Numbered from the stretch's first letter, positions 26,022-34,868 are shown. The stretch is DNA of 64,000 nt from Hamadaea tsunoensis DSM 44101 (GCF_000428945.1 NZ_AUAX01000003.1:1-64000); one strand, 5' to 3'. The notes: a model not told the origin generated them from the letters alone. Made by a program: numbers and translations.

Positions 26022-26657
26022 GTGCCGAAACGCAGGAAGGTGACCAACCTGCTCGGCCTCGCCGTGCTGTCGACGGTGCTGTTCCAGCCCATGCACCCGT
26101 ACGAGATGGCGGCGGTCATGCGCGAGCGTGGCAAGGACCGCGACATGAACGTCAAATGGGGTTCGCTCTACACGGTCGTCCAGAACCTGGAGAAACACGG
26201 GTTCCTGGAGGTCGTGCACAGCGATCGGCAGGGCGCCCGGCCGGAGCGGACGGTCTACCGGATCACCGAGGCCGGGCGGCAGGAAATGGTCGACTGGGTC
26301 AGCGAGCTGCTCGCCTCGACCGAGGAGGAGCAGCCCCGGTTCCGGGCGGGCCTGTCGATCATGGGAGTCGTCGGGCCCCGCGAAGCGACCCGGCTGCTCG
26401 GCCTGCGCGTGGCGGCGCTGGAGAAGCAGCTCGCCGCGGAACGTGCTGAGTTGACCGCGCTGCGCGAGCGCATGCACCCGTTCTTCCTGATGGAGGCCGA
26501 CTACGGGCTGACCCTGCGCGAGGCCGACCTCGGCTGGGTACGCGAACTGCACCGGCAGCTCGCCGACGAAACCCTGCCCGGCCTGGACCTCTGGCACCGC
26601 TTCTACGACACCGGCGTACTGCCGCCGGAACTGGTGCCGCCGGCCGACGGCGGATGA
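26022..26657 (+). CDS. PadR-family transcriptional regulator
   Basis: A 211-aa PadR regulator: winged helix in residues ~10-90 (AVLSTVLFQPMHPYEMAAVMRERG, VKWGSLYTVVQNLEKHGFLE, RTVYRITEAGRQEM), then the C-terminal coiled-coil dimerisation helices (LRVAALEKQLAAERAELTALRERM). The GTG at 26022 has GAAGGAGG upstream. Just before lies tatactcgt-ct-acgaata (25982-25999), an imperfect AT-rich dyad that could be its own operator. The ligand is unknown. Followed by a small hairpin terminator. Confidence 0.88.
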   Translation: MPKRRKVTNLLGLAVLSTVLFQPMHPYEMAAVMRERGKDRDMNVKWGSLYTVVQNLEKHGFLEVVHSDRQGARPERTVYRITEAGRQEMVDWVSELLASTEEEQPRFRAGLSIMGVVGPREATRLLGLRVAALEKQLAAERAELTALRERMHPFFLMEADYGLTLREADLGWVRELHRQLADETLPGLDLWHRFYDTGVLPPELVPPADGG

Positions 26658-26664
26658 CCGGAAC

Positions 26665-26700
26665 GTCCCGGTGGCAGTGCGGCAACACCGCCACCGGGAC
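26665..26700 (+). terminator. Hairpin after PadR gene
   Basis: Perfect 11-bp arms gtcccggtggc (26665-26675) and gccaccgggac (26690-26700); no T-run, so a terminator of moderate certainty. Confidence 0.55.
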
Positions 26701-26787
26701 TCGACTCACCACACGGGTGGTACCCCGGGCGGCAAGCGGCAGCTCCAGGATATCCGGGGACCACCCTCCATCCGATGGAGGAAGACC

Positions 26788-27456
26788 ATGAGCAGTCCCG
26801 GCACCAAGCGCCTGCCCGTACCGACCATGGAAGGCGCGACCGCCCGCTGGTACGCCCGCAACCGCGGCTCCGCGCCGCAACGGGCGGCGTACCGGACGCA
26901 GGCGGCCGCGTTCGCCCGCCGGATCCCCGAAGGCGCCGAGATCCTCGAGATCGCACCCGGTCCCGGCTACTTCGCCGTCGAGCTGGCGCACCTCGGATTC
27001 CCGGTCACCGGGCTCGACATCAGCACGTCGTTCGTCCGGATCGCCTCGGCGTACGCGCGCTCGGAAGGGGTCGCCGTGGACTTCCGGCACGGCGACGCGG
27101 CCGCGCTGCCGTTCCCGGACCGGGCCTTCGACGTCGTCGTCTGCCAGGCCGCGTTCAAGAACTTCCAGGAGCCCGTACGCGCGCTCGACGAGATGCACCG
27201 GGTGCTGCGGCCGGGCGGGACCGCGTACATCCATGACATGAACCACGACATCACGGCGGCGGACATCGCGGCCGAGGTGGCGCCGATGGGTCTGTCCACA
27301 CGGGATGCCTGGTTCACGCGGATCGCGCTGCGCGGGCTGCGGCGCCGGGCGTTCACGGCGGACCGGTTCCGGGGGCTGGCCCAGGCGTCCCGGTTCGGCT
27401 CGTGCGAGGTCGACGCGGAGGGCATCGGCCTGGAGGTCCGCCTGCGCCGTCCCTAG
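26788..27456 (+). CDS. Class I SAM-dependent methyltransferase
   Basis: A 222-aa methyltransferase: motif I ILEIAPGPGYFAVELA near residues 52-67, acidic motif II VTGLDIS, FRHGDAAALPFPDRAFDVVVCQAAFKNF and VLRPGGTAYIHDM. It looks like the UbiE/small-molecule methyltransferase group. The substrate cannot be told. ATG 26788 with ggagg ten nt upstream. It follows the PadR gene after 130 bp containing a hairpin, so is probably transcribed separately. Confidence 0.85.
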   Translation: MSSPGTKRLPVPTMEGATARWYARNRGSAPQRAAYRTQAAAFARRIPEGAEILEIAPGPGYFAVELAHLGFPVTGLDISTSFVRIASAYARSEGVAVDFRHGDAAALPFPDRAFDVVVCQAAFKNFQEPVRALDEMHRVLRPGGTAYIHDMNHDITAADIAAEVAPMGLSTRDAWFTRIALRGLRRRAFTADRFRGLAQASRFGSCEVDAEGIGLEVRLRRP

Positions 27457-27465
27457 TGGACGATC

Positions 27466-27503
27466 GGCCGCCGGGACCTGGTCTCGGCGGCCGCCAAGTT
27501 TTA
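27466..27503 (+). terminator. Terminator after methyltransferase gene
   Basis: Stem ggccgccgggacc/ggtctcggcggcc with one G-U pair (27466-27478, 27480-27492), followed by gccaagtttta. Confidence 0.65.
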
Positions 27504-27526
27504 GCCGGCCCCCAAGTTTTAGCCGG
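27494..27526. repeat. Tandem 15-mer ccaagttttagccgg
   Basis: Two identical 15-mers at 27494-27508 and 27512-27526 (18-bp period) directly after the terminator stem and before the PEP-mutase-like gene. They may be a local duplication of the terminator tail or regulator sites. Confidence 0.6.
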
Positions 27527-27573
27527 ATTCGAATCAGTTCGGCCGGGCGCCGGCGTAGGCCAGACTCAGGGGC

Positions 27574-28353
27574 ATGACGTTTCGCGCATTGCATCACGCC
27601 GACACCCCGCTCGTCCTCGTGAACGCCTGGGACGTGGCCAGCGCCCGGGTCGTGGAGGACGCCGGCGCCCCCGCCGTCGCCACCACCTCCGCCGGCGTCG
27701 CCTGGAGCCTCGGCGCGCCCGACGGCGACCGGCTCACCCGCGACCTCGCCGTCGAGCACGTGCGGCGGATCGTGGCCGCGGTACGCGTACCGGTCACGGC
27801 CGACATCGAGAGCGGCTTCGGCGACACCCCGGAAGAGGTGGGCGAGACGGTCCGGGCGATCGTCGCGGCCGGCGCCGTCGGCATCAACCTGGAGGACTCC
27901 GTACGCGACGGCGGCCCCACCGCGCTGCGGGACGTGCCCGGCCAGGTGGACCGGATCGCCGCGGCCCGGGCCGCCGACCCCGACGTGTACATCAACGCCC
28001 GCGTGGACCCGTTCCTGCGCGGCGGCGGCTTCGACGACGCCGTACGCCGGGCGGCCGCGTACCTGGCGGCGGGGGCGGACGGGATCTTCGTGCCCGGCGT
28101 GGCCGACCTGACCACGATCGCGGCCCTGGTCAAGGAGATCCCGGCCCCGCTGAACATCCTCGTCGGACCGGGATCGCCGAGCGTCGCCGAGCTGGCCTCG
28201 GTCGGCGTACACCGGGTCAGCCTCGGTTCCGCGGTCGCCGAAGCCGCGTACGCGGTGGCCGCCCGGGCCGCCCGGGAGGCGTACACGTCCGGGACCTACC
28301 AGGCCGTCTCGGCGGCGCTCGACTACGACGCCCTGAACTCTTTGTTCGAGTAG
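27574..28353 (+). CDS. Isocitrate lyase/PEP mutase family protein
   Basis: A 259-aa (beta/alpha)8 enzyme of the phosphoenolpyruvate mutase/isocitrate lyase superfamily. Signature segments: LVNAWDVASARVVEDAG, VTADIESGFGDTPEEV (metal-binding Asp/Glu), GINLEDSVRDGG and YINARVDPFLRG. The lyase Cys motif KKCGH is absent, so it is closer to the uncharacterised oxaloacetate/2-methylisocitrate-like or phosphonopyruvate-type members. Substrate unknown. ATG 27574. The last codons and the TAG stop are part of a triple tandem repeat (28338-28384). Confidence 0.85.
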   Translation: MTFRALHHADTPLVLVNAWDVASARVVEDAGAPAVATTSAGVAWSLGAPDGDRLTRDLAVEHVRRIVAAVRVPVTADIESGFGDTPEEVGETVRAIVAAGAVGINLEDSVRDGGPTALRDVPGQVDRIAAARAADPDVYINARVDPFLRGGGFDDAVRRAAAYLAAGADGIFVPGVADLTTIAALVKEIPAPLNILVGPGSPSVAELASVGVHRVSLGSAVAEAAYAVAARAAREAYTSGTYQAVSAALDYDALNSLFE

Positions 28354-28384
28354 CTCTTGTTCGAGTAGCTCTTTGTTCGAGTGG
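28338..28384. repeat. Triple tandem repeat over stop codon
   Basis: Copies ctctttgttcgagtag (28338-28353), ctcttgttcgagtag (28354-28368) and ctctttgttcgagtgg (28369-28384). The first copy encodes the final Ser-Leu-Phe-Glu and stop of the PEP-mutase-like gene; the others fill the spacer to the YbjQ gene. Confidence 0.9.
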
Positions 28385-28397
28385 CTACAGTGTCGGC

Positions 28398-28805
28398 ATG
28401 CTGGTCGTGACATCCAATGAGGTTCCCGGATACGAGATCCGCGCCGTCTACGGCGAGGTCTTCGGGCTGACCGTCCGCTCGCTGCGCTTCGGGGCCAGCT
28501 TCACCGCCGGCTTCCGCTCGATCGGCGGCGGTGAGGTCCCCGAGATGACGAAGCTGGTGGCGCAGAGCCGCAACGAGGCGATGGGCCGGATGCTCGCCGA
28601 GGCGCACAACCGCGGGGCGAACGCCGTCGTGGCCATGCGGTTCGACACCGGCGAGATCATGCAGCAGTGGACCGAGGTGTGCGCGTACGGCACGGCGGTC
28701 TGGGTCGCCCCGGTCACCGACGACGCCAAGAAGCAGTACGACTACCTGGTCAGCGCCGGTCAGATGCCGCACCAGCAGGCTTATCGGACCTACGTTCAGC
28801 AGTGA
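28398..28805 (+). CDS. YbjQ/UPF0145 family protein
   Basis: A 135-aa protein of the heavy-metal-binding-like YbjQ family (UPF0145): VTSNEVPGYEIRAVYGEVFGLTVRS at the start, then ARNEAMGRMLAEA-type helix (QSRNEAMGRMLAEAHNRGANAVVAMRF) and CAYGTAVWV. The fold forms pentameric beta rings in structures; the function is unknown. ATG 28398 with a -10-like TACAGT (28386-28391) exactly 6 nt upstream suggests a leaderless transcript starting just after the tandem repeat. Confidence 0.9.
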   Translation: MLVVTSNEVPGYEIRAVYGEVFGLTVRSLRFGASFTAGFRSIGGGEVPEMTKLVAQSRNEAMGRMLAEAHNRGANAVVAMRFDTGEIMQQWTEVCAYGTAVWVAPVTDDAKKQYDYLVSAGQMPHQQAYRTYVQQ

Positions 28806-28808
28806 CGG

Positions 28809-31328
28809 CTACACCACGACGCGCATCGCGGGCGGCGGCGGTTCGGGCAGGCTCCGGAGCGCCGCCGTGATCTCCTCCTCCGGCATCGGCCGGAAGAAGT
28901 GGAAGCCCTGCGCGGCCGTGCAGCCGAGTTCGGTCAGCGTACGCCGCTGCTCGTTGGTCTCGACGCCCTCGGCGACGATGCGCAGGCCGAGCTGGCGGCC
29001 GAGGTCCACGGTGGTCCGCACGATCGCGGCGGCCTGCGGCGAGTCGCCCATGGCCCGCACGAAGCTGCGGTCCACCTTGACCTCGTCGACCGCGATCCGG
29101 GTGAGGAACGTCAGCGACGAGTAGCCGGTGCCGAAGTCGTCGACCGACAGCTGTACGCCCATCACCCGCAGATCGCCGAGGACCTCGTCGATGACCCGCA
29201 GGTCGCTCATGACGACGGTCTCGGTGATCTCCAGAACCAGCCGCTGCGGCGGTACGCCGTGCTTGTCCAGCAGCTTCTGGATGTCGCCCGGCAGTTCGGA
29301 GTCGAGCAGGTTGCGGGCCGACAGGTTGACCGAGACCGGCACGTCGACGCCCTCGGCACGCCACTGCGCGGCCGCGCCGAGCGCCTTGTCGATGACGTAG
29401 CGGGTGAACGGCGCGAGCAGATCGCTGGCCTCGACGGCGCGGACGAAGTCCTTGGGGTGCAGCCGTCCCCGGCGCGGATGTTCCCAGCGGGCGAGCGCCT
29501 CCACGCCGGTCGGCGCGCCGGTGTGCAGGTCGACGGCCGGCTGCAGGGCGAGTACGAGCTGGTCGTCCACCCGCAGCGCGGTACGCATCTCCGCCACGAG
29601 CGCGAGCCGGTCGGTGCTGGCCCCGTCCTGGGTCGGGTCGTACGCGACGACCGACGAGCGGCCGTCCTTGGCCTGGTAGAGCGCCACGTCGGCGCGGCGC
29701 AGCAGCTCCGGCATGTCGACCCGGCCGGAGGTCGCGACGACGACGCCGATCGAGGTCTCGGCCGAGACGGTGACCCCGGCGATCTCGGTCGGCTCGGCGA
29801 GGGCGGCCGCGATACGCCGGGCGCGCCGCACCGCCTGCCGCTGAGCCTGGCGCAGGGCCGGCTCGGTGCCGTCCTCGGGCAGGTCGAACAGGAGCAGGCC
29901 GAACTCGTCGCCGCCGAGGCGGGCCAGTAGCTCCACATCGGACACGAGGTCGCCCAGCCGGCCCGCCGCCACCTGGAGCAGCTGGTCGCCGGCGACGTGG
30001 CCGAGAGCGTTGTTGACTTCCTTGAAGTTGTCGACGTCGAGCAGCAGCAGCGCGACCGCGGCACCGCGGCCCAGCCCGCGCAGCGTCTCGTCACCCCGGT
30101 GCAGCAGCGCTTCCCGGTTGAACAGCTTGGTCAGCGGGTCGCGGACGGCCTCGTCGACGGCCCGCTCCGTGGCCGTCCGCAGGGCCGCGTGGGTGGCCGC
30201 GTCGTGCAGGGCGACCCCGAGCGCGTCCGCGTACGCGGCCAGGGCGGCCCGGTCGCGCGAGCGCAGGCCGGTCGTCCCGGCGAAGTGGAGGGTCAAGGTG
30301 CCGACGGGGCCACCGGCCACCTCCAGCGGCCGGCTGACCGAGGCCGTCACACCCCCGTGATGTACGCCGGCCGTGTGGCGGGTCGTCGGGCCGTCCGGGT
30401 TCAGCAGCTCGACCACGACTTCCGTCGCCCGGAACAGGGTCAGCGCGCTGCGGGCACCCGCGTTGGCGATGCCGGGCAGGTCCCCGTGCCGGCGCAGCGC
30501 CCGGATCGCCTCGGCGTACCGGTGCCAGCCCTGGCGCTCCTGGGAGTCGAGCAGCCGGTGCGTGTACGTCTGCTGCAGCAGCCACAGCACCGGGGGCAAC
30601 GCGATCAGCCAGTGCCACTCGTGCACCAGCAGGGCGACGATCAGCAGGCCGATCAGCAGGTTGCCGAGGGTCATCATCCAGATGCTGGCCAGCGCCCGGC
30701 GGATCAGCGGGCCGAACCGGGTGCCGTCGCGCAGCATCACGTAGACGCACGCGATCACCACGGTCAGCAGCGAGTAGCCGAGCGCGGCGCCGGCGAGGAC
30801 CGCACCGCCGACGGGCGTGAAGTGAGTGGTGTCGGCCAGCAGCAGATGGGCCGCGACGGCGGCGGGCGCGGCCGCGAGGGCCAGGCTCGCGCTGCGCCGG
30901 AGCACCTCGACCGCCGGCCGGCCCTCCTCGGAGAACGCGGCCAGCACGAAGTTCGCCAGCAGGACACCGCTCAAGGTCGCGGCGGGCAGCCAGCCGTCGC
31001 GTCCGATCCAGACGGCCACGATGACGGCCGCGTCGCCCCAGGCGGTGGCGAACGTGGCGGCGCCGATGCGAACACGCAGACGGCCGAGGTGGCTGACGAA
31101 GATCAGGCCGACCACGATGCCGAACCGCGCCCAGTCGTCGATCGGTGACAGGACGAGCCCGCCGACGGACGCGACGAGGGCCGCCACGAGCATCGACCCG
31201 ATGAAGGTACGCGCCCGGCGCGGAAGTTCGGGGGCGCCGGAGGACACGTAGAGCCGGCGGACGGCGTCGCCCGCCTGGTCCCAGCCGCTGCGCAAACCTT
31301 GGGCAGCCTGACGGAGCAGGTCGTTCAT
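28809..31328 (-). CDS. GGDEF-EAL cyclic-di-GMP protein with membrane sensor
   Basis: An 839-aa bifunctional-type c-di-GMP enzyme. N-terminal ~270 residues contain about seven TM helices (integral membrane sensor), followed by a GAF-like region ~300-400, GGDEF domain with intact GGDEF at 472-476, and EAL domain with EAL at 610-612 plus NLSARNLLD, ETVVMSD and DDFGTGYSSL. Both active sites look intact, so it could make and degrade c-di-GMP. The allosteric I-site RxxD normally before GGDEF is missing (LVSD). ATG 31328 was chosen over 31349. Actinobacterial c-di-GMP controls development and exploration; the stimulus here is unknown. Confidence 0.93.
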   Translation of the reverse strand: MNDLLRQAAQGLRSGWDQAGDAVRRLYVSSGAPELPRRARTFIGSMLVAALVASVGGLVLSPIDDWARFGIVVGLIFVSHLGRLRVRIGAATFATAWGDAAVIVAVWIGRDGWLPAATLSGVLLANFVLAAFSEEGRPAVEVLRRSASLALAAAPAAVAAHLLLADTTHFTPVGGAVLAGAALGYSLLTVVIACVYVMLRDGTRFGPLIRRALASIWMMTLGNLLIGLLIVALLVHEWHWLIALPPVLWLLQQTYTHRLLDSQERQGWHRYAEAIRALRRHGDLPGIANAGARSALTLFRATEVVVELLNPDGPTTRHTAGVHHGGVTASVSRPLEVAGGPVGTLTLHFAGTTGLRSRDRAALAAYADALGVALHDAATHAALRTATERAVDEAVRDPLTKLFNREALLHRGDETLRGLGRGAAVALLLLDVDNFKEVNNALGHVAGDQLLQVAAGRLGDLVSDVELLARLGGDEFGLLLFDLPEDGTEPALRQAQRQAVRRARRIAAALAEPTEIAGVTVSAETSIGVVVATSGRVDMPELLRRADVALYQAKDGRSSVVAYDPTQDGASTDRLALVAEMRTALRVDDQLVLALQPAVDLHTGAPTGVEALARWEHPRRGRLHPKDFVRAVEASDLLAPFTRYVIDKALGAAAQWRAEGVDVPVSVNLSARNLLDSELPGDIQKLLDKHGVPPQRLVLEITETVVMSDLRVIDEVLGDLRVMGVQLSVDDFGTGYSSLTFLTRIAVDEVKVDRSFVRAMGDSPQAAAIVRTTVDLGRQLGLRIVAEGVETNEQRRTLTELGCTAAQGFHFFRPMPEEEITAALRSLPEPPPPAMRVVV

Positions 31329-31459
31329 CAGGCCACCGCACCCCCTCACTGTGGGTCCCCGGCTGAACCTCCGCTGACGCGAATCCCGGTGGAAGGCTAC
31401 GGCTTAATTGGTGTGGGCGACAGTCTCCGTGCGCCAAAAAGCGGAATTGTGGAAGATTC

Positions 31460-31750
31460 TCACCGCGCGTCGGAGTCGTCCATCGGCACGTCGGAGCCGC
31501 TGTCACGGCCCGGCAAGGCCCCGACGTCCGTCGATGTGGCCTGCCCCGTGGGCGCCTCACCGTCGAAGGAGGACGGCAGCCTCTTGATCCGCTTTCCCAT
31601 GTTGCGGATCAAGAGAACCGTCGCCGCGCCGAGCACGATGATGAGGAGCAGACCCATCGGCCCGGCGAGGCCGCCCGATCGGGTGTCCCCGAAGTTGTTG
31701 TCGGCGATCACTCTCGTGGTGAGCGCGGCCGCGCCGAGCTGGTGAAGCAT
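31460..31750 (-). CDS. Small single-pass membrane protein next to mca
   Basis: A 96-aa protein with one strong TM helix (GPMGLLLIIVLGAATVLLI, residues ~30-49), a short extracytoplasmic head and a basic/acidic cytoplasmic tail (NMGKRIKRLPSSFDGE). GAGGAGG lies 8 nt before ATG 31750. It begins 13 bp after the mca stop and so is in one operon with it. A small membrane gene occupies the same place after mca in M. tuberculosis (Rv1083, from memory). Function unknown. The 130 bp between it and the GGDEF-EAL gene show nothing notable. Confidence 0.8.
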   Translation of the reverse strand: MLHQLGAAALTTRVIADNNFGDTRSGGLAGPMGLLLIIVLGAATVLLIRNMGKRIKRLPSSFDGEAPTGQATSTDVGALPGRDSGSDVPMDDSDAR

Positions 31751-31763
31751 GGTCCGATCCTCC

Positions 31764-32660
31764 TCAGACGCCGGCGGTCTGCGCGACCCCGGCGAACAGG
31801 TCGTCCTCCGGGACGGAGCTGTCCACCAACGATCGCACGAGCTGGTAGTCCTCGGTCGGCCAGCCCTTGCGCCGCAGCTCCAGCGGCGCGCGGAAGAAGA
31901 AGCCGTCCGGGTCGATCTGGGTCGCGTGGGCCCGCAGCGCCTCGTCACGGATCACGAAGTACTCGTCGCAGACGACCTGGGTGGTGATCCGGTCGCTGTT
32001 GTCGCGCCCCTCGTCGGCGCCCCACTTCTCGAGCATCTCCGCGTAGGGGCTCTCGATGCCGGCGGCCAGGCACGCCTCGTGCATCGCCACGAACTGCCGC
32101 CGCGTGAAGCTCACGTGGTAGTACAGCTTCAGCGGCTGCCAGGGCTCGCCCTCTTCGGGGTAGCGGTCGGGGTCCGGGGCGGCCTCGAAGGCCGCGACGC
32201 TCACCCGGTGGCACTGGATGTGGTCGGGGTGCGGGTAGCCGCCGTTCTCGTCGTAGGTGATCACGACATGCGGGCGGAACTCACGCATGACGGCCACCAG
32301 CGGACGAGCCGCCTCCTCGACGTCCACCAGGGCGAAGCAGCCCTCCGGCAGCTTCGAGGTGTCGGCCGGGTCGTAATCCTCCACGTAACCCGAGTCGACG
32401 AAGCCCAGCCAGGCCTGCCCGACCCCGAGGATCTCGCGGGCGCGCTCCATCTCGGCCCGCCGGATCTCGGAGATGTTCTCCAGGATGGCCGGGTCGCCCT
32501 GCAACTTCGGGTTGAGCACGTCGCCACGCTCGCCGCCGGTGCAGGTGACGACCAGCACCTCGACGCCCTCCCGCGCGTAGCGGGCCATGGTCGCCGCGCC
32601 CTTGCTCGACTCGTCGTCGGGGTGTGCGTGCACGGCCATGAGCCTGAGCTGCTCAGTCAC
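31764..32660 (-). CDS. mca: Mycothiol conjugate amidase
   Basis: A 298-aa zinc hydrolase of the LmbE/MshB family that cleaves mycothiol S-conjugates to a mercapturic acid and GlcN-Ins, the actinobacterial thiol detoxification route. Zinc motif A-H13-P-D-D16 near the N-terminus, TCTGGERGDVLNP, and YPHPDHIQCH, which gives the third ligand. The presence of GGYPHPDHIQCHRV and the C-terminal KLYYHVSFTRRQ favour Mca over MshB. GTG 32660 follows GGAGGAGAC. It is divergent from the DUF4307-greA pair and upstream of the small membrane gene. Confidence 0.95.
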   Translation of the reverse strand: MTEQLRLMAVHAHPDDESSKGAATMARYAREGVEVLVVTCTGGERGDVLNPKLQGDPAILENISEIRRAEMERAREILGVGQAWLGFVDSGYVEDYDPADTSKLPEGCFALVDVEEAARPLVAVMREFRPHVVITYDENGGYPHPDHIQCHRVSVAAFEAAPDPDRYPEEGEPWQPLKLYYHVSFTRRQFVAMHEACLAAGIESPYAEMLEKWGADEGRDNSDRITTQVVCDEYFVIRDEALRAHATQIDPDGFFFRAPLELRRKGWPTEDYQLVRSLVDSSVPEDDLFAGVAQTAGV

Positions 32661-32772
32661 GACGTCTCCTCCGTGAGGTGGAATGCGATGATGGGTCCTG
32701 CGACGGGGCAACGCCCGCCGCCGGCCATTCTTGCCTGGCCCACCGACAGTTCCGTGGGGAGGACCCGAAAAC

Positions 32773-33213
32773 GTGACAAGCGAGCAGCAGCCAGTATTCC
32801 CGCCCGGCCGCTACGGGCGCCGCCGCACCGCCCGGCGTACGCCGCGGGGCGTGCTGACCGCCGGCGTCATCGTGCTGGTGGCGGTGTTCACATTCATCGG
32901 GTACACCCTCTACCGAGCGTACGGCGACCAGGACTACAGCGCCGAGGTGACCCGCTTCTCGACGGCCGACCGCTCCGTCGACGTCCAGTTCTTCGTGCGC
33001 CTGCCGGACGGCGGGCGGGCGGACTGCGTACTGCGCGCCCGGGGATCGGACGGGCTGGAGGTCGGCCGGGCCACCGTCGCCGTGACCGCCGGCTCCGAAC
33101 CGGCGCACACGGTGGTCGAATACCGGCTGGCCACGACCGCCCGACCGGTCACCGGCGAGATCGTCGCCTGCACGCCGGCCGCCACCTCGGCCGATTCCGG
33201 CTCGCGCGGATAA
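32773..33213 (+). CDS. DUF4307 membrane protein
   Basis: A 146-aa protein: Arg-rich N-terminus (RYGRRRTARRTPRG), a single TM helix (VLTAGVIVLVAVFTFIGYTLY) and a ~90-aa extracytoplasmic beta domain with one Cys in DCVLRARG and one in IVACTP. It belongs to the DUF4307 family, encoded between mca and greA in many actinobacteria. GTG 32773 follows GGGAGGACC. Function unknown; synteny suggests an envelope role. Followed by greA after 64 bp. Confidence 0.88.
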   Translation: MTSEQQPVFPPGRYGRRRTARRTPRGVLTAGVIVLVAVFTFIGYTLYRAYGDQDYSAEVTRFSTADRSVDVQFFVRLPDGGRADCVLRARGSDGLEVGRATVAVTAGSEPAHTVVEYRLATTARPVTGEIVACTPAATSADSGSRG

Positions 33214-33277
33214 TCCAGCTTCTTGGCGTACGCTGTTAAGTTTGAACTTCCGCCCATCTCTACCCAAGGAGCCCGCC

Positions 33278-33769
33278 GTGCCATCGACCGAGTCCACCAC
33301 CTGGCTGTCTCAGGAGGCGTTCGACCGGCTGCAGGGTGAGCTTGACGAGCTGATCGCGGCCCGTCCGGCAGTCGCAGCCGAGATCAACGCCCGCCGCGAG
33401 GAGGGCGACCTGCGGGAGAACGGCGGTTACCACGCCGCCCGCGAGGAGCAGGGCAAGCAGGAGGGGCGCATCCGCTACCTGCAGGAGTTCCTGCGTACCG
33501 CGGTGGTGGGCGACGCTCCCTCGGCCGACACGGTCGCCCCGGGCATGGTCGTGACGATCCAGTTCGACGACGACCCGGACGACACCGAGACGTTCCTGCT
33601 GGGCTCCCGGGAGATCGCCGCGACCACCGAGCTGACGGTCTACAGCCCCGAGTCCGCGCTGGGCGCCGCGATCCTGCACGCGCGGCCCGGCCAGACGGTG
33701 AGCTACACCGCACCGAGCGGGGCCAAGATCACTGTCACGGTCGTGAAATTCGAGCCGTTCGCCGGATAG
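33278..33769 (+). CDS. greA: Transcription elongation factor GreA
   Basis: A 163-aa GreA: N-terminal coiled-coil that enters the RNA polymerase secondary channel (LDELIAARPAVAAEINARREEGDLRENGGYHAAREEQG split over residues ~25-65, with the acidic tip EEGDLRENGGY), then the C-terminal FKBP-like domain. It stimulates cleavage of backtracked transcripts. GTG 33278 is preceded by AAGGAG; the longer frame from 33242 lacks a ribosome site. Part of the conserved mca/DUF4307/greA neighbourhood. Confidence 0.96.
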   Translation: MPSTESTTWLSQEAFDRLQGELDELIAARPAVAAEINARREEGDLRENGGYHAAREEQGKQEGRIRYLQEFLRTAVVGDAPSADTVAPGMVVTIQFDDDPDDTETFLLGSREIAATTELTVYSPESALGAAILHARPGQTVSYTAPSGAKITVTVVKFEPFAG

Positions 33770-33895
33770 GCGGCATTTCAGGGGCCTTGGGGAGATGCAT
33801 ACCGGCCCTTCGGCCCATTGAGGACGTCCTGAACTCCTGGAAGGCTTGCGCCGCTCGCTGTGACCGCGAGCCTTCCACGGAGGGGAATTCCTCGT

Positions 33896-34831
33896 ATGTC
33901 TGAAACCCTCGAGCCGGCGGCCGTCGACCGTCGCCGTCTCATCCGCCGGGCCGGAACCGTCGCCGCGGGCCTGGGTGCCGCAGGCGTGGCCACGGCCGTC
34001 GCCGCGACCCCGGCCAGCGCCGCGAGCGGTGATGCCGTGCTGCTGGGCAAGGCGGACAACGACTCGGGCACGGCCACGACCGGGATCACCAGCTCGAACA
34101 CCACCGGCACGCTCGCCCTGGAAAACAAGGTCGGCGCGGCGCCGCTCGTGCTGCCGCCGAAGGACTGGAACTCGGGCACCTACCCGGACGGCTCGCTGGG
34201 CTTCACCCCGGACGGCCCGCTCCAGTACTCGTTCTCGATCGACACCGGCTCGGGCATCGCGCACAACAACATCGCGTACGTCTACGACACCAGCTGGGCG
34301 TCGATGCCGATCGCGCTGAGCACCCCGGTACGCGTCCTGGACACCCGCAAGAGCAGCGCCGTCCTCGACTTCGTGCTGAACCCGAGCGTCCTGGACACGC
34401 AGGGCCGTCTGAAGAGCGGCGCCACGCTGCAGCTGGACCTCAGCTCGCTGGCGTACCTGGCGCTGGGCGTGTTCGGCAACCTGGCCGCGATCACCCCGGA
34501 CCGCGCCGGCTGGCTGAAGCTCTTCGCGCTGGACACTCCCGAGCCCGCGACCTCCAACGTGAACTTCGCCGCCAACCAGTACGCGTCGAACTCGTTCTTC
34601 GTCGGCGCCGGCTTCCGGACGGACACGCACGGCGTACCGACGGTCACCACCGGCCTGTCGATCAAGGCGCTCGGCAACACGCACGTCATCCTGGACGTCT
34701 TCGGGTTCAGCGTCGCGCAGTCGAACGACGTCGCGGAGCTGAACAGCGTGAAGGGTGCGGCGAAGCTGGCCAAGGAGCAGGCGGTCACCCGCGCCCAGGT
34801 CCGCGCGAACAACAAGCACCCGTTCCACTGA
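33896..34831 (+). CDS. Tat-secreted LDTR-motif protein
   Basis: A 311-aa exported protein. RRRLIRRAG at 12-20 and the following hydrophobic Ala-rich stretch form a Tat signal, cleaved near PASAAS at 40. The mature part is beta-rich, with a PVRVLDTR motif at 144-151 and ends in a basic helix (AKEQAVTRAQVRANNKHPFH). The R-[VI]-[LV]-D-[ST]-R motif also appears three times in the large secreted protein at 49764-51476, so both carry the same actinobacterial extracellular module. No enzymatic motif is visible. GGAGGGG lies ten nt before ATG 33896. Function unknown, possibly surface structural. Confidence 0.75.
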   Translation: MSETLEPAAVDRRRLIRRAGTVAAGLGAAGVATAVAATPASAASGDAVLLGKADNDSGTATTGITSSNTTGTLALENKVGAAPLVLPPKDWNSGTYPDGSLGFTPDGPLQYSFSIDTGSGIAHNNIAYVYDTSWASMPIALSTPVRVLDTRKSSAVLDFVLNPSVLDTQGRLKSGATLQLDLSSLAYLALGVFGNLAAITPDRAGWLKLFALDTPEPATSNVNFAANQYASNSFFVGAGFRTDTHGVPTVTTGLSIKALGNTHVILDVFGFSVAQSNDVAELNSVKGAAKLAKEQAVTRAQVRANNKHPFH

Positions 34832-34868
34832 TCGGCGCCCGCCGACCGCGAGCACGACAAGAACACGC

